In this document: one piece after another, positions 17,405 to 24,536 of the stretch
Layout: every line of letters starts with the position of its first letter
Numbering within the stretch: position 1 is the stretch's first letter
Notes under the pieces: generated by a model
Databases searched by the model: none
What the model was told of the DNA's origin: nothing
Seen by the model: only the letters and a program-made list of their open reading frames with translations
NCBI GenBank assembly: GCA_965603495.1
Contig: CBFDDF010000001.1
Location: forward strand, 496,001-560,000
Length of the DNA stretch: 64,000 nucleotides
Source of the DNA: Thiomicrorhabdus sp965603495
GTDB taxonomy: Bacteria > Pseudomonadota > Gammaproteobacteria > Thiomicrospirales > Thiomicrospiraceae
Reading direction: 5' to 3'
Translations under genes and position numbers: made by a program

Positions 17405-17899
17405 ATGAATAACATTCCATTTGATAATTTATATAAGTTTATGGCGATAAGTGGTCTAGCTACTTTTCTACTAATAGTCGGATATTGGTATGAATCAGGT
17501 AAAGAAGGAGTAATTGAGTACATTACTGCAGGCGCGGTGGTGAAGGAAATAGGAGTTGAGATTGAGTACCTTTCTCAATATCTCGAATATTATCGAAAAT
17601 ATGAAAAAGATGAGGCGAAAGCTAAAAAATACTTTCTAGACAAAAATAAAGAAATTGATTTACGTAATATAAAACGAAAAGAGTCTCAGAGCATACGAGA
17701 TTATTATGATAGTCTTGAAGGGGTTCATAATATCGTATTTGGTATAGGTTCTTTGGGAGCGTTTCTGTTGTCTTTTTTCGGTTTTTTACTATGGTATTTT
17801 CGGTTGCAAAAATATAAAGACGAGTTAGTTAAAACAGAGTCAACTGACAAGGCACTCAAGCAAGAACGCGCTAACTCGCGCGGCTTAGCAAGGCGTTAG
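17405..17899 (+). CDS. Two-helix membrane protein with coiled-coil loop, cassette gene
   Basis: About 164 residues and not recognised. A membrane helix at about residues 10-25 and a second near 112-132 flank a charged, helical loop rich in Lys and Glu (YRKYEKDEAKAKKYF), probably a coiled coil. I prefer the ATG at 17405 to the in-frame TTG at 17396, which would lie in the repeat core. The last residues (RANSRGLARR) are encoded by the attC-like site itself, which is common for cassette genes. The composition is AT-rich compared with the core genes. Confidence 0.6.
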   Translation: MNNIPFDNLYKFMAISGLATFLLIVGYWYESGKEGVIEYITAGAVVKEIGVEIEYLSQYLEYYRKYEKDEAKAKKYFLDKNKEIDLRNIKRKESQSIRDYYDSLEGVHNIVFGIGSLGAFLLSFFGFLLWYFRLQKYKDELVKTESTDKALKQERANSRGLARR

Positions 17900-17901
17900 C
17901 T
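17844..17901 (+). repeat. attC-like recombination site
   Basis: Nested imperfect inverted repeats: outer CTGAC / GTTAG, inner AAGC (17858-17861) / GCTT (17883-17886), central CGCG-ctaact-CGCG. The right half, GCGCGGCTTAGCAAGGCGTTAGC, resembles the right half of classical integron attC sites such as that of aadA. It ends GTTAGCT, 16 bases before the next gene. Confidence 0.65.
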
Positions 17902-17916
17902 GCAAATAGGATTCCG

Positions 17917-18408
17917 ATGAAATTCGATAATTTAAATGTAAAAGAACTCTTGCAGCTACAAGCATCAATAACTAATGAGCTCATTGAACGTAAAGTCGTT
18001 AGAACGCAAAATAATCCGTTGGGTGATTATACGGAATGGCTTGTAGCAAAAGCCCTTGAACTTGAGCTTGAAACTAATTCAAGGGCTGGATATGACGGTA
18101 TTAGTACAGCAGGCGTTCGAGTTCAAATAAAAGGTCGTCGGGTTAGCTCTAAGAGCAACTCGAGACAACTTAGTGCAATTCGTAAATACGAAGAAAAAGA
18201 CTTCGACGAACTTGCAGCAGTAATTTTCGACGAAGATTTTAATATAATCGAAGCTTTGCTAATACCGCATGAGGTAGTAGGGGAGTATGCTTCGTATCGA
18301 GAGCATGTAAACGCGCATATCTTGATGCTTAAGGGGCCTATTCTTTCTGACCCACGAATACAGAATCTTAAACAGATAATATGCAACTTACAAGTCGTTC
18401 TAAATTGA
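17917..18408 (+). CDS. Cassette protein with possible PD-(D/E)XK nuclease-like core
   Basis: A 163-residue protein. A helix with YTEWLVAKALELEL is followed by GYDGI and then VRVQIKGRR, an E ... D ... QxK order like the PD-(D/E)XK nuclease core seen in Mrr-like and other restriction-type folds. The rest (FDELAAVIFDEDFNIIEALLIP) fits the later strands. I cannot assign it to a named family, and the nuclease idea is an inference from this short pattern. The stop codon lies inside the next attC-like site, typical of an integron cassette. The ATG has a weak ribosome site. Confidence 0.55.
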   Translation: MKFDNLNVKELLQLQASITNELIERKVVRTQNNPLGDYTEWLVAKALELELETNSRAGYDGISTAGVRVQIKGRRVSSKSNSRQLSAIRKYEEKDFDELAAVIFDEDFNIIEALLIPHEVVGEYASYREHVNAHILMLKGPILSDPRIQNLKQIICNLQVVLN

Positions 18409-18450
18409 CGGCGTAAAAATACGCGCCGCAATTTAACTCTAACGTTATAA
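18387..18450 (+). repeat. attC-like recombination site
   Basis: A stem TAAATTG / CAATTTA (18401-18407, 18429-18435) continues as CGGCG / CGCCG, with one unpaired A on the left arm. The outer ends are CTTACAA and GTTATAA. An extrahelical base in such a stem is a hallmark of attC sites. It ends 16 bases before the next start codon. Confidence 0.65.
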
Positions 18451-18465
18451 ATCTGAGGAGCAATA

Positions 18466-18828
18466 GTGACTGGCAGTAATTCCAATAAAATGAAGAGAAA
18501 CATATGGTTTTCTCTCATTGTAATTACAATTTCACTTCTAATTCCCATTTTGGCTTGGAATTCGGTACTGAAGCCAGAAAGTGAATTCGTAAATATCTGG
18601 TTTCAGAGAAGTGGCTCGTTAATGACCATTTTTGCACTTATTGCCGATGTTCTCATTGTCAATATCCATCAGTTACTGTATCCCTCTGGATATGTAGATG
18701 TTGATTTTGACGAATTCAAGAAAAAGTACTACCCGGTTTATATTGTGTTAACAGTAATTGCTGTCGCCCTCACAATTTCAGGAACACTCGTTTGGGGCTA
18801 TGGTGATTTGATTGTCAACTTAAAATAA
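18466..18828 (+). CDS. Small three-helix membrane protein, cassette gene
   Basis: A 120-residue protein with hydrophobic helices near residues 10-27, 46-62 and 90-112. The middle loop has VDVDFDEFKKKYYPVY. No family was recognised. It starts with GTG at 18466, five bases after GAGGAG, a strong ribosome site. It directly follows an attC-like site. No attC-like site was found right after it; instead a 500-bp non-coding stretch follows. Confidence 0.6.
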   Translation: MTGSNSNKMKRNIWFSLIVITISLLIPILAWNSVLKPESEFVNIWFQRSGSLMTIFALIADVLIVNIHQLLYPSGYVDVDFDEFKKKYYPVYIVLTVIAVALTISGTLVWGYGDLIVNLK

Positions 18829-18922
18829 TTGGTGACAGACTCGATGTATTTGAATTTTAATCAATGATTGAGAAGCCTTTTTAATATTTATAGACCTTTG
18901 AATTCATGACTCTGGCTTCCCG

Positions 18923-18950
18923 TTACTTTTTGCTATTCGGCAAAAAGTAA
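18923..18950. repeat. Perfect inverted repeat TTACTTTTTGC / GCAAAAAGTAA
   Basis: An 11-bp perfect stem with a 6-base loop is embedded in a sequence of a type (CCCGTTACTTTTTGC ... AAAAAGTAACCAAAAAGCG) that I have seen in other proteobacteria, where its role is unknown to me. Confidence 0.6.
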
Positions 18951-19196
18951 CCAAAAAGCGAACCCTGCTGACGCAATCTATTTCACTAATCTTGTCCGCT
19001 GACATTCCCTAAACTCGCGTTCGTGCACGCGTAGCAAATGCCCTTGGGGTACTCAGACACAGGGAATGTTTAAACGCGTCCTGCGCTAGCTCCCAACGGA
19101 AGTGCCCTTGGGGTATGAAAATGACGATTGCTTACAAAAGGGTGGAGTTTCTACGTTAGTTTGGTTATTCACCTTTAGGTTTTTGTAGTGCTTTTG

Positions 19197-19220
19197 AAAG
19201 TTACCAGGCCTGGTAACTTT
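19197..19220. repeat. Iterated palindrome, 24-bp perfect version
   Basis: Core TTACCAGGCCTGGTAA with arms extended to AAAG / CTTT on either side. It lies in the non-coding stretch downstream of the leftward carboxymuconolactone-decarboxylase-like gene and may act as a hairpin there. Confidence 0.95.
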
Positions 19221-19330
19221 GAATGTTAAGTTTATCTGAAGCATTAATGCTCACGTGAAGTTAGGTAAGCCAAAAGATTGTGAAATACGGAACTTAGCAA
19301 GGCTTCTCAACTCATCCAGAAGCCTTTCCT

Positions 19331-19657
19331 TTAGTTAAAGTATTTATCGAGCTCTTCATACACCACTTCAAGGTACATCAATTTAGGGCCGCCGCCCATC
19401 ACCACAGCCATCATTGCGGCTTCTAAAAGTTCTTCTTTAGTGGCGCCAGAAACCACACTGCCTTTAACATGTATCGCAATACACCAAGTACATTGAAATG
19501 CCACGCCTAAAGACAAGAGCATCAAGTGTTTGGTCTTCTCATCTAATGCACCTGCGGCTTCAGCGCCTTTTACAAATGCACCAAAGCTCTGCAACTGTTT
19601 AGGCATGTCTTGCATAAGACGCCCCATCATTGCACCGGTTTCTTGTAATCTTTCCAT
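19331..19657 (-). CDS. Carboxymuconolactone decarboxylase / AhpD-like protein
   Basis: A 108-residue helical protein with the AhpD-like redox motif CTWCIAIH (Cys-x-x-Cys with a downstream His) and the family tail GATKEELLEAAMMAVVMGGGPKL. Such proteins act as small thiol peroxidase partners or decarboxylases; the exact role is unknown. I chose the ATG at 19657 because AGGAG lies six bases upstream, whereas the ATG at 19663 abuts it. It is the only leftward gene in the cassette region. Confidence 0.85.
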   Translation of the reverse strand: MERLQETGAMMGRLMQDMPKQLQSFGAFVKGAEAAGALDEKTKHLMLLSLGVAFQCTWCIAIHVKGSVVSGATKEELLEAAMMAVVMGGGPKLMYLEVVYEELDKYFN

Positions 19658-19811
19658 AACCATCTCCTAAGTAAGACAAATAAAAAATTAACTTTCCATA
19701 TGAAACAATGTACCCAAATAATCAAGTGGTTATGTGATGTCTTTATGACAGGATATTTGGGCTCAATTTATTTGAATTTTCATCAATGATTGAGAAGCCT
19801 TTTTAATATTT

Positions 19812-19941
19812 ATAGTTCTTTTGCATTTAACCAGACCTGGTCATCTTTATTTTAGTGCCAAGTTTATTAGTAAACCTACTAATCTCTGTCTATAATTAAT
19901 TAAACGAATTTATGGCTTGGGTTTTAACGTGTTGGTTAGGT
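19812..19941 (+). repeat. Repeat module 3, shortened, with GTTAGGT core site
   Basis: It has a mismatched palindrome ACCAGACCTGGT (19830-19841), GTTTAT-TA-GTAAAC (19862-19875) and, 15 bases later, TATAAT (19891-19896). The long hairpin is missing. It ends GTTAGGT at 19935-19941, 25 bases before the next gene. Confidence 0.75.
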
Positions 19942-19966
19942 TTGCGAACGTATTGGAAGAGCGATC

Positions 19967-20947
19967 ATGAAAGCAATTGTATATGAACAATATGGTTCCC
20001 CTGATTTCCTTGAATTAAAGGAGGTGGAAAAACCTACTCCTAACGAAAATGAAGTTTTAATAAAAGTTCATGCGGCCTCCATAAATTCATGGGACTGGGA
20101 ACTCCTTCAAGGGATACCGTTCGTGAACCGCTTAATGGCCGGACTGCTAAAACCAACAAGAATACAGATACTCGGCTGTGACATAGCCGGACGGATTGAA
20201 GCGGTTGGCAAAAACGTCACGCAGTTTCAGCCAGGTGATGAGGTATTCGGAGACTTGTCCAGATGTGGTTGGGGCGGTTTTGCCGAATATGTCTGTGCTC
20301 GTGATAATGCCATTGTATTGAAGCCGAGCGGCATGACTTTTGAGCAAGCGGCGGCTCTACCTCAAGCCAGCCTCCTCGCCCTGCAAGGCCTGCGTGATAA
20401 AGGGTTGATCCATTCAGGACAGAAGATATTAATTAATGGTTCGTCTGGTGGGGTAGGCACCTTTGCACTGCAAATTGCCAAACTGTACGACACTGACATA
20501 ACAGGCGTATGCAGTACCCAGAAATTAGAGATGGTGCGCTCAATGGGGGCTGATCATGTCATTGATTACACACAGGACGATTTCACACAAAATGGGAAGC
20601 GCTATGATTTGATCCTTGATATTAAAGGCGCTCATTCGATTTTTGATTACCAGCGAGCCTTAACGCCCAATGGCATTTATGTCATGGTCGGGGGTTCCAC
20701 GACTTTAGTAAACCAACTCCTGTTTCTGGGACCATGGATTTCACTCTTCGGCAATAAGAAGATGGGGTTGCTATTGCATAAAGCCAACAAGGGCTTAGCG
20801 TTTATGACAGAGCTTTTTGAAACGGGAAAAGTCATCCCCGTTATCGATAGATGTTACCCGTTAAGTGAGACGGCAGAGGCTATGCGCTATTTTGGCGAAG
20901 GCAATGCCAAGGGCAAAGTCATTATCAGCATTAACAGTAATCGCTAA
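19967..20947 (+). CDS. Zinc-independent medium-chain dehydrogenase/reductase (quinone-reductase type), first of a pair
   Basis: NAD(P)H-dependent oxidoreductase of the MDR superfamily, 326 residues. The N-terminal GroES-like domain has DIAGRIEAVGKNVTQFQPGDEVFG. The Rossmann motif is GSSGGVGTFALQIAKL. The Cys and His ligands of zinc alcohol dehydrogenases are not evident, so a quinone-reductase-like activity on carbonyls or enones is likely. It sits behind repeat module 3 with a paralogue 24 bases downstream, and the two form one transcription unit. The substrate is unknown. Confidence 0.85.
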   Translation: MKAIVYEQYGSPDFLELKEVEKPTPNENEVLIKVHAASINSWDWELLQGIPFVNRLMAGLLKPTRIQILGCDIAGRIEAVGKNVTQFQPGDEVFGDLSRCGWGGFAEYVCARDNAIVLKPSGMTFEQAAALPQASLLALQGLRDKGLIHSGQKILINGSSGGVGTFALQIAKLYDTDITGVCSTQKLEMVRSMGADHVIDYTQDDFTQNGKRYDLILDIKGAHSIFDYQRALTPNGIYVMVGGSTTLVNQLLFLGPWISLFGNKKMGLLLHKANKGLAFMTELFETGKVIPVIDRCYPLSETAEAMRYFGEGNAKGKVIISINSNR

Positions 20948-20971
20948 AAGTCTATTAAGTGGAGATGAGCT

Positions 20972-21943
20972 ATGAAAGCGATTATATACACCCAATACGG
21001 TTCACCGGATGCGCTTCAACTGACAGAAGTGGAAAAGCCACTCCCCAAGGATAATGAAGTACTGATAAAAGTCCATGCAACCACCGTAAATCGAACCGAC
21101 TGCGCAACCCTTAGAGCCAAGCCGTTTTTCATGAGAATCGTTACCGGGCTATTCAAACCCAAAAAACAAACCCCTGGCACTGATTTTTCAGGAGAAATTG
21201 AAGCCGTTGGTGAAAAGGTATCGTCATATAAGGTAGGCGATAGGGTGTTTGGTTTTGACGACGAAGGTATAAAGTCTCATGCACAGTACCTAGCAGTGAA
21301 AGGAAGTGCTGTGTTGACGATACCGAAAGGTGTCACTTATGAATTGGCCGCGGCCAGTTTAGAAGGTGCTCATTATGCGTACAACTTCATCAATAAGGTA
21401 AATCTTAAAAAAGGCGATAAAGTCCTCGTTAATGGGGCAACTGGCGCGATTGGATCAGCAGCCGTTCAATTATTAAAGTATTTTGATGCGGATATTACTG
21501 CGGTATGCGCTGAGAAAAATGTAGATTTAGTCAAGTCACTTGGCGCGAATAGAGTGATCGACTATAGGAGATCAGATTTTACCGATGATAAAACGCAATA
21601 TGACTTTGTTTTTGACATGGTTGGGAAAAGCTCTTTTTTTAAATGTAGGCGGATACTAAAAAAAGGTGGAACGTATATTTCTTCTGACTTAGGTTATATG
21701 TCGCAAAACTTGATATTGCCGTTAATAACGTCAGTTATTGGATTGTTTATCGAAAATAAACAGTCTGTATTTCCTATCCCAAAAGATATCATGAATAGCA
21801 TGAGCCTGATACGAGATCTCATAGAGCAGGGGAAGTTCAGTGCGGTGATCGATAGGATCTATCCACTAGAACAAATTATTGAAGCATATAAGTATGTTGA
21901 AAAAGGCCATAAAACGGGTAACGTTGTTATAAGGGTAGAGTAG
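20972..21943 (+). CDS. Medium-chain dehydrogenase/reductase, second of a pair
   Basis: A 323-residue paralogue of the preceding gene: both start MKAI-Y-QYGSP-xLxL-EVEKP and share KVHA and the MDR order. The coenzyme motif is NGATGAIGSAAVQLLKYF, and GTDFSGEIEAVGEKV matches the GroES-like domain. GGAG precedes the ATG. The divergence between the two suggests an old duplication that was mobilised as a pair, since no attC-like site separates them while one follows this gene. Reductase function on an unknown carbonyl is inferred. Confidence 0.85.
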   Translation: MKAIIYTQYGSPDALQLTEVEKPLPKDNEVLIKVHATTVNRTDCATLRAKPFFMRIVTGLFKPKKQTPGTDFSGEIEAVGEKVSSYKVGDRVFGFDDEGIKSHAQYLAVKGSAVLTIPKGVTYELAAASLEGAHYAYNFINKVNLKKGDKVLVNGATGAIGSAAVQLLKYFDADITAVCAEKNVDLVKSLGANRVIDYRRSDFTDDKTQYDFVFDMVGKSSFFKCRRILKKGGTYISSDLGYMSQNLILPLITSVIGLFIENKQSVFPIPKDIMNSMSLIRDLIEQGKFSAVIDRIYPLEQIIEAYKYVEKGHKTGNVVIRVE

Positions 21944-21953
21944 TGATAACAAA

Positions 21954-22015
21954 CTAACAATAGCATCCAGCCACCTCACGCCGTTCTAATGGTCGGCTGA
22001 TGCTAAGCGTTAATT
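21954..22015 (+). repeat. attC-like recombination site
   Basis: Left arm CTAACAATAGCATCCAGCC pairs with right arm GGCTGATGCTAAGCGTTA with one extrahelical C and a small mismatch, around a 22-base loop. It ends in GTTAATT (22009-22015), 18 bases before the next gene. Confidence 0.7.
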
Positions 22016-22033
22016 GATAATTGAGGTGAGATC

Positions 22034-22474
22034 GTGCAGCAATTAATAGGATGGGTTTTGATTATATTGGGTGGCTCACTCTATGTAGCCCAAGTGATCT
22101 CATCTATAAATTTTTCATTAGCTCAGCGACTTGGTCTTCAAGAAGATCCTGCGTTATCTGATCCTCTATTACAGAGATCTGAGCAATATGCTGCTTATTG
22201 GGATCTTGTCACCTTAATCTGGTTACCATTGGCTGGGATTTTAATGGTTATCGATCACCAATGGTGGCCACTATTTTCCCTAATAGGGGGCGCCATATAT
22301 TTAGATACATCCGGAAGAGAAGCGGCCAAGAGTTTAAGTTTTAAGCATCAAGGGCTGAGAATGGGTGGCTCTTGTGAACAAACGGTATATTTCACTACTT
22401 ATATTGTAATGGCGTTTATTGCAATTGTAGTTATCTGGTATTCAATTTCCCATGTTCTTACTCAAGTGAATTAA
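22034..22474 (+). CDS. Membrane protein of unknown function, cassette gene
   Basis: A 146-residue protein with four hydrophobic segments (about 4-22, 56-74, 78-94, 117-138). No family was recognised. Aromatic and charged residues cluster between helices (DHQWWPL, LDTSGREAAKS). It starts with GTG at 22034 after GAGGTGAG. It follows an attC-like site, and no such site lies between it and the next gene, so both may be in one cassette. Confidence 0.6.
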   Translation: MQQLIGWVLIILGGSLYVAQVISSINFSLAQRLGLQEDPALSDPLLQRSEQYAAYWDLVTLIWLPLAGILMVIDHQWWPLFSLIGGAIYLDTSGREAAKSLSFKHQGLRMGGSCEQTVYFTTYIVMAFIAIVVIWYSISHVLTQVN

Positions 22475-22512
22475 TATTTGTTATTCATGAGCGGATAAAC
22501 AGAGGAATCATA

Positions 22513-23208
22513 ATGGTAAATCCCATCACCAATACATCACTACGCAAAGCCGCACTGATTGCTGGATTTGGGTTGGTGGCGATGACCATCTTCGCTGTTG
22601 CTGCTATCTATTTTATTTTCCCGAAATTCATCATACCTGGTAATGCCACAATAACCGCAAACAACATCATTGCTGATGAGATGCTTTTCCGTATCGGTAT
22701 TGGCTGTCTGATAATCGTGGCTATTTTGGATGTACTGGTGGCTTGGGCACTTTTTGTTTTTCTAGAGCCGGTAAACAGAAATATCTCATGCCTTGCCGCA
22801 TGGTTCAGGTTCATATATGCGACTATTCTTGGCGTTGCGCTGTTCAATTATGCCAATGTTCTACAGCTTCTAAGCGGTGCGGACTACTTGAGCGCACTTG
22901 AAACAGATCAGTTACATGCTGAGATGATGCTATCTCTTTATGCATTTGATGATGGATGGGCTATTGGGTTGGTGTTCTTTGGTCTTCATCTTGGACTTCT
23001 TGGCTACCTAATTTTCAAGTCAGACTACATGCCAAAAATACTGGGCATCGTGTTGATCGTCGCGGGCTTTGGATATCTGATCGATAATTTCGGAATTCTC
23101 CTTTTATCCAATTACAATCTGGGTATTGCCACGTTTGTAGGATGGGGAGAATTGTTATTAATGTTTTGGCTTCTATTGAAAGGTAGAAAGATAGAACGGA
23201 CGCAATAA
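22513..23208 (+). CDS. DUF4386-family membrane protein
   Basis: A 231-residue protein with six predicted membrane helices. The start NTSLRKAALIAGFGLVAM and the tail with GWGELLLMFWLLLKG match the DUF4386 family, whose function is unknown. The residues FDDGWAIGLVFFGLHLGLLGYL resemble the family's core. It lies 38 bases behind the preceding membrane protein gene, and a repeat module follows. Confidence 0.75.
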   Translation: MVNPITNTSLRKAALIAGFGLVAMTIFAVAAIYFIFPKFIIPGNATITANNIIADEMLFRIGIGCLIIVAILDVLVAWALFVFLEPVNRNISCLAAWFRFIYATILGVALFNYANVLQLLSGADYLSALETDQLHAEMMLSLYAFDDGWAIGLVFFGLHLGLLGYLIFKSDYMPKILGIVLIVAGFGYLIDNFGILLLSNYNLGIATFVGWGELLLMFWLLLKGRKIERTQ

Positions 23209-23282
23209 CGGTATCTAAGTTTGGTTTTCCAATAATTGGGGTCAGAGTAAAATTAAATGACCTTGCAATTAAATCATCAATT

Positions 23283-23529
23283 ATTAAGAAGCCTATTCTA
23301 GAACCTACCAGGCCTGGTAACATTTATTTTTGTGCAAGGTTTATTCGTAAACTTACTAGTCTATGTCTATAATCAATTAAATGAATTTATGCTTTGGGTT
23401 TAAAAGGGGTGTTTAGGCATCCTAAAAAGGTCAACGACAAGCATCCTAAATATCCTGTTAAAACGTCTTTAATAGACATGCTTTAACTACGTTTTGTACA
23501 GGGTTTAGGATGTCTAATAGTAGTTAGAT
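23283..23529 (+). repeat. Repeat module 4 with GTTAGAT core site
   Basis: It has TACCAGGCCTGGTA (23306-23319) and a T-rich tail, GTTTAT-TC-GTAAAC (23339-23352), and TATAAT (23368-23373) again 15 bases later. A long hairpin with arms 23442-23466 and 23489-23512 pairs almost perfectly apart from a bulge. It ends GTTAGAT at 23523-23529. Confidence 0.82.
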
Positions 23530-23545
23530 TACAGGATAGAAAAAT

Positions 23546-23962
23546 ATGGATTCAAACATTATTCTTTACCCCGTTTTTGCATTAGTGTTCTTAACGTTTG
23601 CAATTACACTTTGGATGGGAAAACTAAGGTTTTCAGCTGTAAAGCGTGGCGACTTAAATCCTAAATATTACGAGTTAAACAGGGGAGGTAAAGTACCTGA
23701 GTACCTCGCCAAAGTTAGTCAGAATTATGATAATTTATTAGAGTTACCTATTTTATTTTATGTTCTTTGCGCTCTATTATATATAACCAATCAAATAGAC
23801 ATAACATTGGTAGTTTTGGCTTGGGCATTTGTTAGCTCTAGGTATCTGCATAGTTTTATACATACAACATCAAATAATGTAAGAAAACGTATGTTGGTTT
23901 TTATTTCAGGCGGTTTAATATTAATTGCTATGTGGGCAATATTTCTAGTAAAGGTAATCTAA
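23546..23962 (+). CDS. MAPEG-family membrane protein
   Basis: A 138-residue, four-helix protein of the MAPEG family (membrane-associated proteins in eicosanoid and glutathione metabolism). The conserved NYDNLLELPILFYVLCALLY and ASSRYLHSFIHTT-like segment (WAFVSSRYLHSF) are visible. Bacterial members often have unknown substrates and may use glutathione. The stop codon TAA forms the start of the next attC-like site. The ATG follows module 4. Confidence 0.85.
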   Translation: MDSNIILYPVFALVFLTFAITLWMGKLRFSAVKRGDLNPKYYELNRGGKVPEYLAKVSQNYDNLLELPILFYVLCALLYITNQIDITLVVLAWAFVSSRYLHSFIHTTSNNVRKRMLVFISGGLILIAMWAIFLVKVI

Positions 23963-24021
23963 CAATGCATTTGAGTCTGATGGTGCAAAAGACGAGCCAC
24001 ATCTCAACTTTGTCGTTATAG
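23958..24021 (+). repeat. attC-like recombination site
   Basis: CTAACAA at the left end and CGTTATAG at the right, with inner TTGA / TCAA and GATG / CATC arms separated by a bulge. It starts inside the MAPEG stop codon and ends 16 bases before the next gene, the usual geometry of a cassette boundary. Confidence 0.6.
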
Positions 24022-24037
24022 AGTAAAGGCAAAATAT

Positions 24038-24316
24038 ATGATTCGGAATGAAATAATAAATTTTCAAGACATTCCAAATGTTGGCAAAGCCATTGAAAAG
24101 AATCTTATCCTGATAGGATTAAAAGAACCCAATGAGTTAGTAAACAAAGACCCATACCTAATGTATAAAGAACTTTGCCATGTGACACAGCAGAGACAGG
24201 ATCCCTGTGTGATAGATATATTTATGTCAGCTGTAAACTATATGCAGGGCGGCCCACCTAAAAAATGGTGGGAATTTACAAAAGAACGTAAAGCAACATT
24301 GGCTGGTAAAAAGTAA
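24038..24316 (+). CDS. Helix-hairpin-helix protein (Cdd1-like)
   Basis: A 92-residue protein with a helix-hairpin-helix motif at the start (FQDIPNVGKAIEKNLILIGL) and the family tail GGPPKKWWEFTKERKA. It fits the small Cdd1 / pathogenicity-locus family, which is thought to bind DNA non-specifically. It follows an attC-like site. Downstream lies the last palindrome copy of the cassette region and then uup on the other strand. The exact role is unknown. Confidence 0.8.
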   Translation: MIRNEIINFQDIPNVGKAIEKNLILIGLKEPNELVNKDPYLMYKELCHVTQQRQDPCVIDIFMSAVNYMQGGPPKKWWEFTKERKATLAGKK

Positions 24317-24329
24317 TTGGGCTCAGGCT

Positions 24330-24440
24330 CGATTTGTTTGAATGTTCATTAATGATTGAGAAGCCTTTTAAAATTTATAGTTCTTGTGCATTTGACCAGG
24401 CCTGGTCACTTTCAATATTAAGTCTATCTAAAGCATTAAT
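24330..24440. repeat. Terminal repeat fragment of the cassette region with 16-bp palindrome
   Basis: It includes a copy of the 45-bp sequence also found near 18848 and 19768. TGACCAGGCCTGGTCA (24393-24408) follows, then a tail that matches the stretch after the palindrome at 19197 (AAGCATTAATGCTCAC). Confidence 0.8.
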
Positions 24441-24463
24441 GCTCACTCACGAAGCCTAATAAC

Positions 24464-24499
24464 AAAAAAACCTGAATAAACACGAAGTTTAGACAGGCT
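24464..24499 (-). terminator. Rho-independent terminator of uup
   Basis: On the minus strand, CCTG / CAGG and AAAC / GTTT stems around a small internal loop are followed by seven T (24470-24464). It lies just after the uup stop codon. Confidence 0.7.
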
Positions 24500-24536
24500 T
24501 TTTAATAGAGTTCAGAATGAAGTTAAAACTTCATGG

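Larger units (their letters stand above)
18829..19330. other. Non-coding stretch with several repeats
   Basis: No gene is supported. It contains a 45-bp sequence (about 18848-18895) repeated near 19768 and 24330, a perfect hairpin at 18923-18950, and two copies of GCCCTTGGGGTA (near 19041 and 19104). The 24-bp palindrome at 19197 is followed by a 40-bp stretch that recurs near 24400. It looks like a dump of repeat fragments. Confidence 0.6.

Noticed and set aside
16297..24440. CRISPR array
   Set aside because: Repeats are long, few, irregularly spaced and separated by genes, and there are no cas genes.
16297..24440. Insertion sequences or a transposon
   Set aside because: No transposase gene or paired terminal repeats with target duplication were seen.
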